From JAVBLT01 sp031553315 (GTDB taxonomy: Bacteria > Verrucomicrobiota > Kiritimatiellia > RFP12 > DVOR01): 31,797 nucleotides of DNA. The translations under genes were made by a program, and so were the position numbers. The stretch is from positions 1 to 31,797 of the forward strand of contig JAVBLT010000028.1 of NCBI GenBank assembly GCA_031553315.1, read 5' to 3'. The notes beneath the pieces are model-generated. The model was not told the origin of the DNA. It saw nothing but the letters and a program-made list of their open reading frames with translations, and ran no database searches. Positions 22,859 through 30,786 of the stretch are shown piece by piece (position 1 is the stretch's first letter; every line of letters begins with the position of its first letter).

Positions 22859-24202
22859 TTACGCTTTTTTACGCGAATCGACCACACGTTTGGCCTTGCC
22901 CTCGCTGCGGGGCAGGCTGTTAGGCTCGACGAGGGTCACGGGAATATGCAGGCCGGTCACTTCGAAAATCGCGTCCATCGTCCGCTTGCGCAAAGCTTCG
23001 AGCGTGCGCACCGCGTCGCTGAACTGCGCGGCTGTGATTTCGACCTTCACCTCAATGGTATCCAAATTGTCTTTCCGGTCAACATAAATCATGTAGTGGG
23101 GCTGCGTGCCCTCGACCTTCATGAGCGCGGTTTCAATCTGCGAGGGGTAAAGGTTCACGCCGCGGATGATGAGCATGTCATCCGAGCGCGCGCTGATGCG
23201 CTCGAGCCGGCGCAGAGTCCGCCCGCAGGGGCAGGGCGCGGCCACCAGGCGCGAGAGGTCGCGCGTGCGGTAACGGATCATCGGCATGGCCTCCTTGCTC
23301 AGCGTGGTTAGCACAAGCTCGCCGATTTCGCCGTCGGGCAGCACCCTGCCGGTATCGGGGTCGATGATCTCGGGGTAGAAATGGTCTTCGAGGATGTGCA
23401 GCCCGGTCTGGTGGCGGCATTCGCCGGCCACGCCCGGCCCGAGGATTTCGGAAAGGCCGTAAATGTCCGACGCATGAATGCCGGTCATCGACTGGATGCG
23501 CTGGCGCATCTCCTCCGTCCAGGGTTCCGCGCCGAAAATGCCGACCCTGAGCTTGAACGCGCTGCGGAAATCGATCCCGCGCTTCTGGATTTCATCGACA
23601 ATGTGAAGGAAGTAGCTCGGCGTGCTCGAAAGCGCCGTGACGCCGAAATCCTGCATGATCATCATCTGGCGCTCCGAGTTGCCCCCCGAGATGGGGATCA
23701 CCGTGGTGCCCAGCGCTTCCGCGCCGCCGTGCAGGCCCAGGCCGCCGGTGAAGAGACCGTAGCCGTAGGCGTTTTGGAGGATGTCGCCGCGGCGGACGCC
23801 CGCCGCCGCGAGGCAGCGCGCCACCGCGTTTTCCCACACCGCGAGATCGCCCTTGGTATAGGCCACCACGATGGGCTTTCCGGTCGTGCCGCTGGAGGCG
23901 TGGAGGCGGACTACATCGTTCATGGGGCTGGCGAAGAGCCCGAAGGGATACGTGTCGCGCAGATCCTGCTTATAGGTGAAAGGCAGCAGGTCGATGTCTT
24001 TGAGCTCCCGGATGTGATCGGGTCTCACGCCGCGCTCATTCATGCGGTCGCGCAGCAGCGGCACGCGCTCATAGGCCCGAGCCACCGTGACCTGCAGGCG
24101 GTGAAGCTGCATTTCCGCCAGCCTGACCCTCGGCAAAAAGTCGGCCGCGCTCACGGGGTGCAGCGGCGTGCCGGCATCATTCCAGAATTCAAAATGGTTC
24201 AT
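22859..24202 (-). CDS. paaK: Phenylacetate-CoA ligase (PaaK), upstream copy
   Basis: 447 residues, same family as the copy after the ACT gene. Phosphate loop SSGTTGKP, then SDIYGLSEILGPGVAGEC, MIRYRTRDLSRL, CPCGRTLRRLERI and IIRGVNLYPSQIE. The catalytic-lysine segment is RSEGKAKRV. The ATG at 24202 is chosen because AAGGA lies upstream and the sequence from there (MNHFEFWNDAG) is the normal family start; an in-frame ATG at 24235 would overlap the preceding gene. It is separated from the FAH-family gene by 19 bases. Confidence 0.93.
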   Translation of the reverse strand: MNHFEFWNDAGTPLHPVSAADFLPRVRLAEMQLHRLQVTVARAYERVPLLRDRMNERGVRPDHIRELKDIDLLPFTYKQDLRDTYPFGLFASPMNDVVRLHASSGTTGKPIVVAYTKGDLAVWENAVARCLAAAGVRRGDILQNAYGYGLFTGGLGLHGGAEALGTTVIPISGGNSERQMMIMQDFGVTALSSTPSYFLHIVDEIQKRGIDFRSAFKLRVGIFGAEPWTEEMRQRIQSMTGIHASDIYGLSEILGPGVAGECRHQTGLHILEDHFYPEIIDPDTGRVLPDGEIGELVLTTLSKEAMPMIRYRTRDLSRLVAAPCPCGRTLRRLERISARSDDMLIIRGVNLYPSQIETALMKVEGTQPHYMIYVDRKDNLDTIEVKVEITAAQFSDAVRTLEALRKRTMDAIFEVTGLHIPVTLVEPNSLPRSEGKAKRVVDSRKKA

Positions 24203-24221
24203 GGTGTTCCTTTTTATAAAA

Positions 24222-24848
24222 TCAGAGGGCGGCATCCGTCACCGGCCAGGAAAAGGAGCCGATGGCGGGGGAGGCCAGGGTGAGCACGTCGCCGGGGGCG
24301 AGGGGGCCGATGCCCGGAGGGGTGCCGGTGAAGATGATGTCACCGGCTCGAAGGCGCCAGAAACGCGAAATGAAATCAATCAGCGCCGGAAGCGGGAAGA
24401 GCATCTCCGAAGCGGCGCCTCGCTGGCGGAGCGCGCCGTTGAGCGAGCCGGTGAAGGTGAGCGCGGAAAAGGTTTCGGAGCTGAAGGGCACCCAGGCGCC
24501 GAGCGGGGCGCTGCCTTCAAAGGCTTTGGCGCATTCCCAGGGAAGGCCGACGTGGCGGAGCCGGGTCTGCTCCGCGCGCAGGGTGAGGTCGCAGCCGAGG
24601 GTCACGGCATCGGGGCTTGCGCCCGGCCCGATGCGGACGGCGAGCTCGGTCTCGTAATCGAGCACCGCTCCGGCGAAGGGCGGCCTCACGGGCTGCCCCT
24701 CGGGAACGATCGCGGAAAAGGGTTTCATGAAGATGATCGGCTCGCGGGGCACGGCGCGCTTAACGCGCTCGCCTTGGCAGGTGAGGTGCTCAAGCTCCTT
24801 CACGTGCTGAAGGTAGTTCATGCCCACGCAGAAAATTCGGCCGCTCAT
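24222..24848 (-). CDS. Fumarylacetoacetate hydrolase (FAH) family protein
   Basis: 208 residues, the short single-domain form. The start IFCVGMNYLQHVKEL, the metal-ligand pieces LDYETELAVRIG and TLGCDLTLRAEQ, then CAKAFEGSAPLGAWV and GDIIFTGTPPGIGPLAPGD are all typical of FAH-fold hydrolases and decarboxylases, which act on acylpyruvates or oxaloacetate. The usual ANDVTARD segment appears as GCDLTLRAEQ, with the metal-binding acid kept. Exact substrate cannot be told from sequence; the paaK neighbours would suit an aromatic-degradation role but short FAH proteins are often general oxaloacetate tautomerases or decarboxylases. Its AAAGGGGG ribosome site directly follows a GC hairpin at the helicase stop. 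Confidence 0.85.
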   Translation of the reverse strand: MSGRIFCVGMNYLQHVKELEHLTCQGERVKRAVPREPIIFMKPFSAIVPEGQPVRPPFAGAVLDYETELAVRIGPGASPDAVTLGCDLTLRAEQTRLRHVGLPWECAKAFEGSAPLGAWVPFSSETFSALTFTGSLNGALRQRGAASEMLFPLPALIDFISRFWRLRAGDIIFTGTPPGIGPLAPGDVLTLASPAIGSFSWPVTDAAL

Positions 24849-24860
24849 GAAACCCCCTTT

Positions 24861-24881
24861 GCCCGGCGTTATTCGCCGGGC
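24861..24881 (-). other. GC hairpin with the rhlB stop codon in its loop
   Basis: GCCCGGCG (24861-24868) and CGCCGGGC (24874-24881) form a perfect all-GC 8-bp stem, with the helicase TAA stop in the 5-base loop. No U-tract follows on the minus strand, where AAAGGGGG (the next gene's ribosome site) comes at once. It may mark an RNA-processing or translational-pause point rather than a classical terminator. Confidence 0.55.
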
Positions 24882-27094
24882 GTCCAGACGTCGTTCTTCG
24901 CGCCGTCGGGCTGGAAGCGGACGGGGGCGGCGTTGCGCGGCTGTTCCTGCTGCGGTTGCTGCTGTTGCGGGCGCGGCGGCTGGAGCCGGCGGGGAACGGC
25001 GGCGGGCGGGCGGGCCGAGGGCGCTTTGGCGCCGCGGCTGGGGCGGGAGCCGTCGGCCGGAGCCTTGGCCGATGTGGTGCGCTGCGGGGCCTTGCGATCG
25101 CGCGGCAGGCGGGGCTGCGGCTTGGGCATGGGCGGGCGCGGCGCTTTGGGCGCTTCCTCCACTGGCGCGGTTTCAACAACTGCGGGCGCTTCGGCTGCGG
25201 GCGCCTCGGGCGCGGTTTCCGCTTCGGGCGCCGCCGGTTCTTCTTCGGGAGGAAGCGCGGCGGGGGGCGCGGGGAAGGAGCCGCTCGGCGGTTTCACTTC
25301 GATTGTGCGGGGGGGCTCGGGTTGTTCCTGTTCCGGCGCGGGGGGTTCGGCCGCGGGCTCGGCGGCGGCAGGGGCGGCCTCGCTTTCGGGGCGGGGCTTC
25401 TGCTGCGGGTGATGATGGCGGCGGTCGCCGCGCGCGGGCAGGGCGGGCAGGGGCGCAAGGAGGGCCTCCTCGGGCTGGATGCACTTGAGGGGCTCGCCGA
25501 TGTAGGCCTCGATTTCGGGAATGGTAAACGATTCGTCTTCATCCGCGAAGGAGATGGCGGTGCCGGTGGCGCCGGCGCGGCCGGTGCGGCCGATGCGGTG
25601 GACGTAGTCTTCCGGTTCGTAGGGGAAGTCGTAGTTGATCACAAAGGCGATATCGTCGACATGGATCCCGCGGCCGGCCACGTCGGTCGCGACCACGGTG
25701 CGAATCTTGCCGGCGCGGAAGTGCTCGAGCACCTGGAGGCGCTTGGCCTGGCTTACGTCGCCGCTCAGCGTTTCGCAGGGCACGCCCAGGCGGCGGAGGT
25801 TTTCCGCCACGCGCTCGGTGGTCGATTTGCGGTTGCAGAAGATGATCGTGCGGGCATCGCCGTAGCGCTGGGTGTGGTTGAAGAGGAGCGTGAACTTCTC
25901 GCGGGCGGTGATGATGTAGACGATCTGGCGGATGTTGTCGGTGGTCATGCCTTCCGATTCGATTTCCACGCGGACGGGGTCGTCCATCCACTGCGCGGCG
26001 AGCTTCATCACGGTATCGTCGAGCGTGGCGCTGTAAAGCATGGTGCAGCGCTGATCCTTTTCGGGGAGGCGGCGGACAATGGCGCGGACGTCGGGGATGA
26101 AGCCCATATCGAGCATGCGATCGGCTTCGTCGATCACGAGGGTATCGACCTGCGAAAGATCCACGACCCGCTGGCGGACGAAGTCGAGCAGGCGGCCGGG
26201 GGTGGCCACGAGCAGATCCACGGGTTCGTCGGAGAGATCGTCGCGCTGGCGTTCGTAGTCCATGCCGCCGTAGATGGCGAGGGAGCGGATGCCGCCGCAA
26301 TATTTGCCGAGGGTCTCGGCGTCTTTGCAGATCTGAATGACGAGCTCGCGGGTCGGCGCCAGCACCAGCGCGCGCGGCGCGCCGGGGGCCTGGTTCCGTT
26401 TTTCGGGGCTGCGCAGGTAACGCGTGAGAATCGCGATCAGAAAGGCGGCGGTTTTACCCGTGCCGGTCTGGGCTTTGCCGGCCACGTTTTTGCCCGCCAG
26501 CGCGGAGGCGAGGCTCTGCGCCTGGATCGGCGTGCAATATTTGAACCCGAGATCGGCCACGGCGTGAAGAATCTCGCCGGGCAAATTCAGATCGGCAAAG
26601 CGGATTTTGCCCTCTTCGGGCGCCACGGTGTATGCGTCGACCGACCAGGCGGCGTGCGCGGTCTGGTTGAGGGCAACCTGCTCCGCGGAGAGGGCGCCGC
26701 CGGGGCGGTGCCTGGGCCTGTCGCCGCGCGGGGGGCGGGCGGGGCGGTTTGAATTTTCAGGGGCGGCGCCTTCTTCGCGCCGGGGGCGCTGGGCATCGCG
26801 GTGGCGCGGGCGGTTTCCGCCTTCGCCCTGATAAGAACGGTTCTCTTCGCTCTGAGCGTGCGGGCGGGCGCCTTCACCCTGCCGGCGCGGCGGCTGGGGG
26901 CGGTCGCCGCGGGGAGGGCGATTGTCGGCGGGCCGGCGGGATTGCGGGTCGTGAGCGCCGCGGCTGCCCGCCGGCTTCTTTGCATCGGAAGCGGGGCGGG
27001 GGCTGTTTTTCGCGCCTTTTTGGGCGGGCTGCTTTGCCGGGGCCCCGGCGTTTTTTCCTGTAAACACAGAAAGAATTTTCTTTAGGAAACTCAT
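24869..27094 (-). CDS. rhlB: RhlB-type DEAD-box RNA helicase with long disordered tails
   Basis: 741 residues, about 75 percent longer than E. coli RhlB. The core (about 165-545) has the Q motif (TPIQ, Gln191), AQTGTGKT (208-215), APTREL, DEAD (322-325), SAT (355-357), ATDVAGRGIHVDD and HRIGRTGR (499-506); the C-terminal core (IPEIEAYIGEPL, EEALL) resembles RhlB specifically. Residues 20-135 are basic and rich in Arg, Pro, Gly, Asp and Gln, and 555-741 are Pro/Ala/Glu-rich then Arg/Pro/Gln-rich, both without predicted fold. Role: RNA unwinding in decay or ribosome assembly; it sits downstream of rplM-rpsI. The ATG at 27094 has GGTGGAG upstream and opens with MSFLKKILSVFTGKNAG. Confidence 0.93.
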   Translation of the reverse strand: MSFLKKILSVFTGKNAGAPAKQPAQKGAKNSPRPASDAKKPAGSRGAHDPQSRRPADNRPPRGDRPQPPRRQGEGARPHAQSEENRSYQGEGGNRPRHRDAQRPRREEGAAPENSNRPARPPRGDRPRHRPGGALSAEQVALNQTAHAAWSVDAYTVAPEEGKIRFADLNLPGEILHAVADLGFKYCTPIQAQSLASALAGKNVAGKAQTGTGKTAAFLIAILTRYLRSPEKRNQAPGAPRALVLAPTRELVIQICKDAETLGKYCGGIRSLAIYGGMDYERQRDDLSDEPVDLLVATPGRLLDFVRQRVVDLSQVDTLVIDEADRMLDMGFIPDVRAIVRRLPEKDQRCTMLYSATLDDTVMKLAAQWMDDPVRVEIESEGMTTDNIRQIVYIITAREKFTLLFNHTQRYGDARTIIFCNRKSTTERVAENLRRLGVPCETLSGDVSQAKRLQVLEHFRAGKIRTVVATDVAGRGIHVDDIAFVINYDFPYEPEDYVHRIGRTGRAGATGTAISFADEDESFTIPEIEAYIGEPLKCIQPEEALLAPLPALPARGDRRHHHPQQKPRPESEAAPAAAEPAAEPPAPEQEQPEPPRTIEVKPPSGSFPAPPAALPPEEEPAAPEAETAPEAPAAEAPAVVETAPVEEAPKAPRPPMPKPQPRLPRDRKAPQRTTSAKAPADGSRPSRGAKAPSARPPAAVPRRLQPPRPQQQQPQQEQPRNAAPVRFQPDGAKNDVWTPGE

Positions 27095-27141
27095 TGATTC
27101 TCCACCTGCCGCAGGCAATTTCGGGCGGCGTGATCATGCTG

Positions 27142-27166
27142 AAAAAGCAAGCAAGGCGGACGCCTT
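27142..27166 (-). terminator. Probable terminator after rpsI
   Basis: On the minus strand AAGGCG, a 2-base loop and CGCCTT (27166-27153), then a short spacer and TTTTT (27146-27142). The stem is short and the U-tract is 6 bases away, so strength is doubtful. Confidence 0.4.
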
Positions 27167-27209
27167 TTCGAGGAAAGACGGCCGCCCCACGTGTTCGGAT
27201 GAGAAACGA

Positions 27210-27602
27210 TTAACGCTTGGAGAACTGGAAGCGCTTGCGGGCGCCGGGCTGACCAGGCTTTTTACGTTCCTTCATGCGGGGGTCGCGGGTGAGGCAACCG
27301 GCCTTTTTCAACACTTCGCGGAGGTTGGCGTCGAGCGCCACGAGGGCGCGGGCGAGGCCGTGGCGCATGGCGCCGGCCTGACCGGCGATGCCGCCGCCGT
27401 TGGCGGAGACCTGAACGTCGTACCTGCCGGCGGTTTCCGTGATCACGAAGGGCTGGTTCATGTAGTTGCGGAGCGCTTCGCTGGGGATGTAGTTTTCCAG
27501 GCGGGCGCCGTTGACGATCCAAACGCCGGATCCCGGCATCAGGCGCACGCGCGCCACGGCGGTTTTGCGCCGACCGGTACCTGCTGCAATTTCTTTAGCC
27601 AT
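27210..27602 (-). CDS. rpsI: 30S ribosomal protein S9
   Basis: 130 residues, full length. It starts near GTGRRKTAVARVRL and ends in the universally conserved RKRFQFSKR tail that reaches the P-site tRNA. The conserved NGGGIAGQAGA and LTRDPRMKERKKPG blocks are present. It follows rplM by 31 bases with AAAGG upstream of the ATG, the standard rplM-rpsI pair. Confidence 0.98.
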   Translation of the reverse strand: MAKEIAAGTGRRKTAVARVRLMPGSGVWIVNGARLENYIPSEALRNYMNQPFVITETAGRYDVQVSANGGGIAGQAGAMRHGLARALVALDANLREVLKKAGCLTRDPRMKERKKPGQPGARKRFQFSKR

Positions 27603-27633
27603 TGTTGTGCCTTTTCTTCAAACCGGTTAATGA

Positions 27634-28065
27634 TCAGAACGAAGCCGGTTCCGGCTTCTGAGCGGCGTGGGGGTGTTCGGCGCCGGCGTAGACCTTCATG
27701 CGGGTCATGCGGACCTTGGCCGTGTTGTTTTTGGGCAGCATGCCCCAAACGGCGTCTTCGATCATGCGGGTGGGGTTCTTCGCGCGAATCGTTTCGGCGG
27801 TGAAAACCTTGCGGCCGCGGCGCCAGCCGGTGAAGTGCTCGTAAGTCTTCATCTGCTCTTTTTTACCGGTGAGAGCGACTTTCTCCGCGTTGATCACGAC
27901 CACGAACACGCCCATGTCGACGGCGGGGGTGTAGTCGGGGCGGTTTTTGCCGCGCAACGCATTGGCAATCTCCACGGCCAGGCGGCCGAGAGGTTTGTCT
28001 GCCGCATCGACGAGGAGCCATTTACGGCTGCCGTCGGCGGGTGCTTCTGGTACAAATGTCTTCAT
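27634..28065 (-). CDS. rplM: 50S ribosomal protein L13
   Basis: 143 residues. It starts MKTFVPEAPADGSRKW, with the family blocks LLVDAADKPLGRLAVEIA, LRGKNRPDYTPAVDMG, VVVINAEKVALTGKK, YEHFTGWRRG and the end KVYAGAEHPHAAQKPE. The ATG at 28065 is preferred over an upstream frame extension of 20 residues because the L13 N-terminus begins here. The first gene of the L13-S9 operon; a 9-bp leader hairpin sits about 37 bases upstream. Confidence 0.98.
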   Translation of the reverse strand: MKTFVPEAPADGSRKWLLVDAADKPLGRLAVEIANALRGKNRPDYTPAVDMGVFVVVINAEKVALTGKKEQMKTYEHFTGWRRGRKVFTAETIRAKNPTRMIEDAVWGMLPKNNTAKVRMTRMKVYAGAEHPHAAQKPEPASF

Positions 28066-28102
28066 TTGTGTGTTACCCTGTTTTTTTCTCTGGTCAAAGA
28101 AT

Positions 28103-28126
28103 CGTGTGCCGAGACGGCGGCACACG
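28103..28126 (-). promoter_or_regulatory. Leader hairpin upstream of rplM
   Basis: CGTGTGCCG (28103-28111) and CGGCACACG (28118-28126) form a perfect 9-bp stem with a 6-base loop, 37 bases before the rplM start. No U-tract follows on the minus strand. In E. coli the L13 protein represses its own operon through the leader, so this is a candidate regulatory structure; no known L13-leader consensus was matched by eye. Confidence 0.5.
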
Positions 28127-28231
28127 CGCCTCGCGTCCTGTAGGAGGCGTTCTTTTCACGGTATCGCTCTGCCGGGGTGCTACAACAGGGAGTCGTCTAC
28201 GTGCAAACACCAGCGAAACGCATGGACAATC

Positions 28232-28261
28232 AGAATAACACAAAATTCGCTTAAACCGCAA
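28232..28261 (-). promoter_or_regulatory. Possible promoter of rplM-rpsI
   Basis: TTGCGG (28261-28256) and TATTCT (28237-28232) are spaced by 18 bases. Both hexamers are weak matches, and the -35 overlaps a nested inverted repeat. If right, it gives a leader of about 160 bases that includes the hairpin at 28103-28126. Confidence 0.3.
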
Positions 28262-28313
28262 GCGCCTTTTTCAAAAATCGGCGTTTTTGCGGATGACCGC
28301 GCCGGGGCGCGGT
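28256..28313. terminator. Probable bidirectional terminator region between the GH89 gene and rplM
   Basis: Two adjacent inverted repeats: CCGCAA (28256-28261) with TTGCGG (28287-28292), nesting CGCCTTTTTCAAAAATCGGCG with a run of T on the plus strand, and ACCGCGCC (28296-28303) with GGCGCGGT (28306-28313). These lie 27 bases downstream of the GH89 stop on the minus strand. No plus-strand gene ends here, so the minus strand is the meaningful direction; the U-tract on that side is imperfect. Confidence 0.45.
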
Positions 28314-28339
28314 TGGTTTTCATTCGCGGTAAAAATCCA

Positions 28340-30622
28340 TCACGCCGCGGGAATCGGTTCCGCCGGCGCCTTTGACGGTGGCGCGCAGGGTGTGAGCGGG
28401 GTGCCTTCGGGCAGTTTGGGGAGGAGCAATTCTTCGATGTAGCGGAGCTCAAAAAGAATTAAGGAGACGCGGTCGAGAAGTTCTTCAGGATTTCCCTTTT
28501 TGGGTTTGGCGATGATGCCGTCCCAGTTTTCATCGAATGCGGCGATTTTTTCTTTGGCTTTTTTGAGGCAGGTTTCGAGCGCGGCGGGGTCGTCGAGCGC
28601 GGGTTCGCAGGCTTTGAAAAAGAGGCGCCAACGGTGGAGGTAGTAGCCTCGAAGAAGGCCGGCATAGGGGCGAAAGGCGTAGCCGTTGAGAAGGCCGGCT
28701 TTGACGGTCCAGGTGGTGTAGAGGCGCTTGGCGGCAAGAAGCCAGGGGGCGGCGTTGCTTGCGGGGCGGGCCTTGGCGCGGGCCCTTTCATATTGCCGGT
28801 CGAGGGTATAAAAGGGGTCGTACTTTTGGGTGAGGTCATCGAGGGTGATCAGAATTCCAAACAGCAGGGCGGCCTTTTGGTAGCTCGCTTTATCCTGGCT
28901 GCGGAGAGCATCGCCGATGACGGCAAGGAGAGGTTTATCGAGATCGTAGACAACCTGGCGGGTGAGATCGAGGATGTCGAAGCGGAAGGTATCGAGTTTG
29001 GCGAGATCGGGGTTGGCCTCGAGAGTTTTGAGGTAGAGCTCAAGGGCTTCGCGCACGTTGGCGGTATCGTAGTAGATGGAACCGTTGCCCCAGTGGGAGA
29101 CTTTGGAGGCGTTGAGGCTCGGGGTGGCGCAGAAGAGGGTCTCGCGGGGGCCATCCTGTTCGCGGACGGGGCGGTAGACGGTCTCTTCGAGAAGGAGGAA
29201 GGCGCGGAGGAGGTCATCGTTGAGGAAGCCGTAGCGGCAGCGGAGGTAATCGGCGATCCATGCCTTGAATTCAGCGCCTTCGATGATGCGGTCGCGGGGC
29301 ATGGCGATGCGCTGAAGGAAGAGGTCGTAGTAGGCGGGGTTGGTCTCGAAGCCTTCGGAAAGAAGGCCGAGGCCTTGCATGGTGCGGGCGGCGGGAAGGG
29401 TCTGGACGCGCCCGAATTCGGCGCACTGGCGGAGGCTGCCGTAGAGGCCGGGGCGTCCGCCGAAATTGAGGAGCTCGCACCAGATCCAGGGGATGTCGCC
29501 GTAGTCTTCGGCGCGGAGCCAGTTGGGCGACTGGTCGCGGCGGAGGAGCTCGATGAGGGTGTGCTCGGGGTTGAGCTTTTTGAGGAGGGCGGGGGTGGGG
29601 TTGCCGCACCAGGCCTGGATGACCCAGATGGCGCCGGGGTTGGCTTCCTGCATGGCGGCCTGCACGGCGGCCGCGCAGTCGGAAACATCGAGACCGTTGG
29701 TTCTGCCGCCTTCGTGGAAGAGGTCGCCGCCGAAGGGGCAGGCCTCGGGGATGTCGCCATAGACGGCTTGGAGGTTTTTATACCAGACGGCGGCCACGCG
29801 TTTGAAGAGATCGGAGGTGGGGTCGAGCACGGCGGGGCGCTGGAAACCGATTTTCGAGCCGTAGCTCCACATGCCTTGAGGGATGTAGTTTCCGGGGAGG
29901 TAATCGCCCAAATCACTGGGCACGAGGCCGACAAAGCCCTGGAGAATCGGCTTCATGCCGAGGCCGCGGGCGCGCTCCACGATAAAACGGCCCAGTGCGG
30001 CCTCGTTGTCGATTTCAGCCTGGGTGAGGGGGCCGCCGTAGCCTTCGAGGTTGCCCATGTTCCACCACGCGGCGGCGGAAGGGTTGGGGATGAAGGCGAA
30101 AATCTTCTCTTCGGGGTAACCGAGCTCGCGCAGGGTGAGCTGCCACACTTTTTCAAGGCCGGCCTGCACGAGGGGCATGTTGATGCCGAAGAGGGCGAGC
30201 CGGTCGACTTCTTCGCTCCACTGGGGCTTGTCCCAGAAGGCCATCGTGTAGGAAAGGGTGCAGTAATTGTAGGCCTGGCGCCACTTCCAGGGGATGCTTT
30301 TTTCGATGGGCTTTTCCGGCGCCGCGGGGGTGAAGGGCTCGAAACGGCTGCCGCACCAGGACCAGTGAAGCCCGGCCGCATCGCGCAGGTAAATGCCGTA
30401 GCCGGCGGCGAGCCGGTTCACATCGGGCGCGCTCACGCGCACAAGCGTATCGGAACCCTTCGCCACGGCAATGGCCTCCGCCTCCGGGATCAGATCAAAC
30501 GCGACCTTTTCCCTCATGCCGGGCGTGACCCGCTCCGCGAGATCATGCAAAGGGTGGCTTTTCGGGAGCACGGCGGCCTCTGCGCACCCCGCCGCCAGGA
30601 GGAACGTAAAAAGTGTTTTCAT
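28340..30622 (-). CDS. Secreted GH89 alpha-N-acetylglucosaminidase
   Basis: 760 residues, close to human NAGLU (743). The enzyme removes terminal alpha-linked GlcNAc, found on host mucin O-glycans and heparan sulfate. The N-terminal part (1-18) is a signal peptide; LAAGC at 9-13 could also act as a weak lipobox, so lipoprotein anchoring is possible. The GH89 hallmarks are AYNYCTLSYTMAFWD (117-131), GINMPLVQAGLEKVW, the first catalytic glutamate in GDLFHEGGRTNG (Glu304) and the second in LLSEGFETNPAYY (Glu423), plus IPWIWCELLNFGGRPGLYG between them. The ATG at 30622 has only a weak ribosome site; the upstream in-frame extension lacks a signal and covers the divergent promoter. The enzyme diverges from the SemiSWEET gene. 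Confidence 0.93.
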   Translation of the reverse strand: MKTLFTFLLAAGCAEAAVLPKSHPLHDLAERVTPGMREKVAFDLIPEAEAIAVAKGSDTLVRVSAPDVNRLAAGYGIYLRDAAGLHWSWCGSRFEPFTPAAPEKPIEKSIPWKWRQAYNYCTLSYTMAFWDKPQWSEEVDRLALFGINMPLVQAGLEKVWQLTLRELGYPEEKIFAFIPNPSAAAWWNMGNLEGYGGPLTQAEIDNEAALGRFIVERARGLGMKPILQGFVGLVPSDLGDYLPGNYIPQGMWSYGSKIGFQRPAVLDPTSDLFKRVAAVWYKNLQAVYGDIPEACPFGGDLFHEGGRTNGLDVSDCAAAVQAAMQEANPGAIWVIQAWCGNPTPALLKKLNPEHTLIELLRRDQSPNWLRAEDYGDIPWIWCELLNFGGRPGLYGSLRQCAEFGRVQTLPAARTMQGLGLLSEGFETNPAYYDLFLQRIAMPRDRIIEGAEFKAWIADYLRCRYGFLNDDLLRAFLLLEETVYRPVREQDGPRETLFCATPSLNASKVSHWGNGSIYYDTANVREALELYLKTLEANPDLAKLDTFRFDILDLTRQVVYDLDKPLLAVIGDALRSQDKASYQKAALLFGILITLDDLTQKYDPFYTLDRQYERARAKARPASNAAPWLLAAKRLYTTWTVKAGLLNGYAFRPYAGLLRGYYLHRWRLFFKACEPALDDPAALETCLKKAKEKIAAFDENWDGIIAKPKKGNPEELLDRVSLILFELRYIEELLLPKLPEGTPLTPCAPPSKAPAEPIPAA

Positions 30623-30725
30623 GAACGGAATGATACCGCAATCACTTTGGGAAAGGGAATGAAAAAAATGAAAAACCGTTTTCTGTATCCGCATGTAGGC
30701 GGAAACGGAAATGTGCAACAATGGA

Positions 30726-30754
30726 TTGTTTTTATTCATGCATTGGGCTATGAT
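30726..30754 (+). promoter_or_regulatory. Promoter of the SemiSWEET-acetyltransferase operon
   Basis: TTGTTT (30726-30731) and TATGAT (30749-30754) are spaced by 17 bases, the same hexamers as the promoter at 3951-3979. The start codon is 33 bases beyond the -10. Confidence 0.65.
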
Positions 30755-30786
30755 AGCGGCGTTTTCATCCAACCATGAGGTCTGCC

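Noticed and set aside
21099..23087. 662-codon plus-strand open frame across paaK and the ACT gene
   Set aside because: Spans several real genes in antisense; Gly/His-rich translation with no recognisable motif.
24956..26752. 598-codon plus-strand open frame antisense to rhlB
   Set aside because: Low-complexity Gly/Arg/Ala translation, and the opposite strand holds all DEAD-box motifs.
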